DNA of 9,862 nucleotides from contig JAJQBM010000007.1 in assembly GCA_021203285.1 (NCBI GenBank), positions 1-9,862 of the forward strand. Direction: 5' to 3'. This DNA is from Clostridiales bacterium. GTDB taxonomy: Bacteria; Bacillota; Clostridia; Lachnospirales; Lachnospiraceae. The notes under the pieces are model-generated. The model searched no databases, was not told the DNA's origin, and worked only from the letters and a program-made list of their open reading frames with translations. Positions 7,830 through 9,862 of the stretch are shown here, piece by piece (the first letter of the stretch is position 1; every line of letters begins with the position of its first letter). The translations under genes and the position numbers were made by a program.

Positions 7830-7841
7830 CTGATTTTTGCG
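7808..7841 (-). repeat. Inverted repeat overlapping the purC promoter
   Basis: The arms CGCAAAAA (7808-7815) and TTTTTGCG (7834-7841) are perfectly complementary over 8 bp. A further 3-bp match (7819-7821 with 7831-7833) follows after a 3-nt bulge. The -35 box lies in the loop and the right-hand arm fills most of the spacer, so a protein bound here would cover the promoter. It is not the CCGAAC-containing PurR box of Bacillus, and no U-run makes it a terminator. It could be an operator or chance in AT-rich DNA. Confidence 0.35.
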
Positions 7842-7853
7842 CAGAAGTTATCA

Positions 7854-7955
7854 CTATTCAAACGCTACTTTATCTGCATCAAGCACTACTTTTTCAGGTT
7901 TAAACGCCACCTTTTCAATATCAACTCCATAGTTTAAATTGTAAATAGTAAAGCG
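7854..7955 (-). pseudogene. Possible 3' remnant of a heptad-repeat gene
   Basis: A short frame is open from just after a TGA (7956-7958) to a tandem TAG-TGA stop (7856-7851). It has no ATG, GTG or TTG start before the repeats. Its end reads as three heptapeptides DIEKVAF, KPEKVVL and DADKVAF, then Glu and stop. Changes among the units are mostly in third codon positions or conservative (Asp/Glu, Ala/Val, Phe/Leu), as expected if this was once translated on this strand. The codons are AT-rich, unlike those of the neighbouring genes. I do not recognise a family. It may be a decayed gene end or non-coding repeat DNA. Confidence 0.25.
7860..7922 (-). repeat. Three degenerate 21-bp tandem repeats
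   Basis: Units at 7860-7880, 7881-7901 and 7902-7922 are the same length and share, on the minus strand, the core GAW-AAR-GTR-GYG-YTT. The first six bases of each unit vary. No fourth convincing unit lies on either side. The 21-bp period is seven codons. The array lies between the gpmI terminator and the purC promoter. Confidence 0.6.
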
Positions 7956-7959
7956 TCAC

Positions 7960-8019
7960 AAAAAATGTAGAAACTTAAAGCCCGGAAACGGCAGGACAAA
8001 CCCCCGCCATTTCCAGGCT
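7960..8019 (-). terminator. Intrinsic terminator of gpmI
   Basis: On the minus strand the structure starts 16 nt after the gpmI stop. The arms 8003-8019 and 7979-7995 pair over 17 bp without a bulge, counting three G-U wobbles, around a 7-nt loop. The tail reads TTAAGTTTCTACATTTTTT, so the U content is spread out rather than a clean run. The very long GC-rich stem and its position make it a convincing end for the gpmI transcript. It separates gpmI from the purC promoter. Confidence 0.75.
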
Positions 8020-8035
8020 CTGTACATTTTATCTC

Positions 8036-9574
8036 TTACCGGATCAGCAGGGATTTCCCTGTCATCTCCGTCGGCTGCTCCAACCCCATCAGCTCGATCA
8101 GCGTCGGCACGATGTCCGCCAGACATCCGCCCTCTCTCAGGCGATAAGACGGATCCGCGTTCACCAGAATAAACGGCACCGGATTCGTCGTGTGTGCCGT
8201 GTGCGGCTTCCCGGTTTCGTAGTCGATCATCTTCTCCGCGTTGCCGTGGTCGGCGCAGATAAAGAGAATCCCGTCCACATCCTTTATGGCCTGCACCGCG
8301 TCGCCGACAAGGCTGTCCACGCGCTCCACCGCCGCTACCGCCGCCGGAATCACGCCGGTATGTCCCACCATATCCGGGTTGGCAAAGTTGATGACGATGA
8401 CATCGTATTTGTCGGATTTGATGGCCTCCACCAGATCCATGCCCACCTCCGAAGCGCTCATCTCCGGCTTCTGATCGTAAGTGGCTACCTCCTTGGGCGA
8501 GGGCACCAGCAGGCGCGCCTCGTCGACATTCGGCTCCTCGACGCCGCCGTTGAAGAAAAACGTCACGTGCGCGTACTTCTCGGTCTCCGCGAGACGGAGC
8601 TGTTTCTTTCCCGCCTTCGCGAGAAACTCGCCGAAGGTGTTGGAGATGGACTCCTTCTCGAAAGCAATGAGCTTGTTCGGGATCGTCTCATCATAGTCCT
8701 TGAAGCAGACATAGGTAAGCTTCATGAAATTTCTCTCAAATCCCGTGAACGCGTCGTCGCAGAACGCACGCGTGATCTCTCTGGCACGGTCCGGCCGGAA
8801 ATTGAAAAAGATCACAGAATCGTTTTCTTTCACAAGCGACAATGGCTGCCCGGCCTCATCCGTGATGACGGTCGGGAGAACAAACTCGTCCGTCACGCCC
8901 GCCGCGTAGGAGTCCGCCAGCGCCTGCACCGGGCAGGTCGCCTGCACGCCGACACCGGACACAAGGGAGTCATACGCCTGCTTCACGCGATCCCAGTTCG
9001 TATCGCGGTCCATGGCATAATAACGGCCGGAAAGAGAAGCTACCTGACCCACGCCGATCTCCTCCATCTTCGCGAGAAGCTGCTCCACATAGCCCTTTCC
9101 GGACGCCGGCGGTGTGTCCCTGCCGTCTAAGAACGCATGCACATACACCTTGGTAAGCCCGTGGCGCTTTGCCATCTCCAGCAGGCCGTACAGATGCGTA
9201 ATGTGGCTGTGCACGCCGCCGTCGGAGAGCAGTCCCCACAGATGAAGGTCGGAGTCGTGCTCCTTGCAATTCTCAATCGCGGCGAGCAGCGCCTTATTTT
9301 CAAAAAAGTCGCCGTCCTCGATGGACTTCGTGATGCGGGTCAGATCCTGATAGATGATGCGCCCCGCACCGATGTTCATATGGCCGACCTCGGAATTGCC
9401 CATCTGCCCGTCAGGAAGGCCGACCGACAGACCGGAGGCGTTGCCCTTCACAAAGGGGTACTCCCTCATCAGGCAGTCCATCACCGGGGTGTTTGCCATG
9501 GCGATGGCGTTGCCCTCCGGATTGTCATTGAGGCCGTAGCCGTCGAGAACCATTAAAACAATTGGTTTCTTCAT
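8036..9574 (-). CDS. gpmI: 2,3-bisphosphoglycerate-independent phosphoglycerate mutase
   Basis: The enzyme interconverts 3- and 2-phosphoglycerate in glycolysis and gluconeogenesis through a phosphoserine and two metal ions, usually manganese. The 512-residue length is standard. The alkaline-phosphatase-like domain shows the first metal site in VLDGYG (Asp11) and the nucleophile Ser61 in GQMGNSEVGH. Its C-terminal part holds ANPDMVGHTG (Asp401, His405), ADHGNAE (Asp442, His443) and HTAHTTNPVP (His461). The inserted transferase domain shows SDGGVHSH (117-124), FLDGRDTPP (148-156) and NFRPDRARE (258-266). The start follows AAAGGAAG at a 6-nt spacing. It appears monocistronic: a terminator lies behind it, the gene before it is outside the window, and its usual glycolytic neighbours (gap, pgk, tpi) are absent here. 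Confidence 0.97.
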   Translation of the reverse strand: MKKPIVLMVLDGYGLNDNPEGNAIAMANTPVMDCLMREYPFVKGNASGLSVGLPDGQMGNSEVGHMNIGAGRIIYQDLTRITKSIEDGDFFENKALLAAIENCKEHDSDLHLWGLLSDGGVHSHITHLYGLLEMAKRHGLTKVYVHAFLDGRDTPPASGKGYVEQLLAKMEEIGVGQVASLSGRYYAMDRDTNWDRVKQAYDSLVSGVGVQATCPVQALADSYAAGVTDEFVLPTVITDEAGQPLSLVKENDSVIFFNFRPDRAREITRAFCDDAFTGFERNFMKLTYVCFKDYDETIPNKLIAFEKESISNTFGEFLAKAGKKQLRLAETEKYAHVTFFFNGGVEEPNVDEARLLVPSPKEVATYDQKPEMSASEVGMDLVEAIKSDKYDVIVINFANPDMVGHTGVIPAAVAAVERVDSLVGDAVQAIKDVDGILFICADHGNAEKMIDYETGKPHTAHTTNPVPFILVNADPSYRLREGGCLADIVPTLIELMGLEQPTEMTGKSLLIR

Positions 9575-9606
9575 TGTATTCTTCCTTTACTTTATTGAAT
9601 AGGTAC

Positions 9607-9723
9607 GAAATTCCCATTCATATTATGAATAAGTGTGCAAAAACGAATTCAACGGGGTACAAAAAAGTACCCACTTATGAATTGTTTTCTGCACACTTAT
9701 GCCAAAGCTTTTAAGGGAATTTC
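9607..9723. repeat. Nested imperfect palindrome upstream of gpmI, MITE-like or regulatory
   Basis: Complementary blocks nest around one centre. GAAATTCCC (9607-9615) pairs with GGGAATTTC (9715-9723). ATAAGTGTGCA (9629-9639) pairs with TGCACACTTAT (9690-9700). AAAAC and AATTC (9640-9650) pair with GAATT and GTTTT (9679-9688) across single-base bulges. GGGTAC (9655-9660) pairs with GTACCC (9667-9672) around six A's. About 36 bp could pair in 117 nt. A separate 15-bp palindrome, ATTCATA-T-TATGAAT, lies at 9616-9630. No clear target duplication flanks it and no protein is encoded. It could be a miniature inverted-repeat element, the fused ends of a lost insertion sequence, or a control region for gpmI. 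Confidence 0.55.
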
Positions 9724-9862
9724 TCCGCTTGTTTCAACATTTACAGTTTGATTTAGATTGCAGAAAGTCATGAATACAAATATAAATATTTAATTTCTGA
9801 ACTTTTGCTCCCTGCATCATAAAATTAGTAATTGACAATCGATCCGAAGTCCGGCTTCAGGG
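9724..9862. other. AT-rich non-coding end of the window
   Basis: No gene is supported here. A weak minus-strand promoter candidate for gpmI is TTGAAA (9732-9737) with TTAAAA (9709-9714) at a 17-nt spacing, but only half of the -10 bases fit. A second is TTGAAT (9647-9652) with CATAAT (9622-9627) at an over-long 19 nt. Neither is convincing. A small inverted repeat, GAAG-TCCGG-CTTC, near 9845-9857 could belong to the terminator of a gene outside the window. Confidence 0.3.

Noticed and set aside
7860..7922. Possible CRISPR array
   Set aside because: Units are contiguous 21-mers without separate spacers, there are only three, and they diverge in codon-like fashion. No cas gene is present.
7755..7937. 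Small plus-strand frame of 60 codons in the gpmI-purC gap
   Set aside because: It has no ribosome binding site, runs antisense through the purC leader and promoter, and its Phe/Lys/Arg-rich heptads are explained by the 21-bp repeats read on the wrong strand.
7727..7978. Purine or PRPP riboswitch ahead of purC
   Set aside because: I could not find the conserved core segments or pairing of the known purine-sensing or PRPP classes; only a simple two-tier hairpin is present.
9822..9837. TTGACA at 9832-9837 as a plus-strand promoter
   Set aside because: The bases at the proper distance for a -10 box are GC-rich (GGCTTCAG) and the window ends there, so no promoter can be supported.

Overview
The window is a compact stretch of Gram-positive core metabolism. 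All seven protein genes lie on the minus strand, so transcription runs from right to left. The organism is probably a Clostridia-class Bacillota, and Lachnospiraceae is my best guess. The reasons are the class II (Lactobacillus/Bacillus-type) GalT of 496 residues, a PurF with a propeptide and four iron-sulfur cysteines, AGGAGG-type ribosome binding sites, and GC-rich genes separated by AT-rich spacers. This is inferred from protein style, not from a database match.

Right end (9575-9862): an AT-rich non-coding region upstream of gpmI. It contains a nested, imperfect palindromic element of about 117 bp (9607-9723). Next comes gpmI (9574-8036), the cofactor-independent phosphoglycerate mutase of glycolysis, closed by a long hairpin terminator (7979-8019). 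The following 309-base gap (7727-8035) holds three degenerate 21-bp tandem repeats that read as heptapeptides on the minus strand. It also holds a plausible sigma-A promoter sitting inside an inverted repeat, and a tetraloop hairpin in the purC leader.

Middle: purC (7726-6848), purF (6808-5363) and purB (5277-3844) encode three steps of de novo purine synthesis. PurF makes phosphoribosylamine in the first step, PurC makes SAICAR, and PurB removes fumarate from SAICAR and from adenylosuccinate. The other pur genes are not in this window.

Left: galK (3801-2635), galT (2617-1127) and galE (1112-96) form a complete Leloir pathway. Galactose is phosphorylated, exchanged onto UDP, and UDP-galactose is epimerised to UDP-glucose. 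The gaps are only 42, 17 and 14 nt, starting directly behind purB. No terminator is visible between purC and galE, so purC-purF-purB-galK-galT-galE could be one transcript. A GC-rich hairpin follows galE (30-76).

I found no CRISPR array, rRNA or tRNA gene, intact mobile element, defence system or clearly new system. The coding part is ordinary. What deserves a second look lies in the two AT-rich gaps that flank gpmI.
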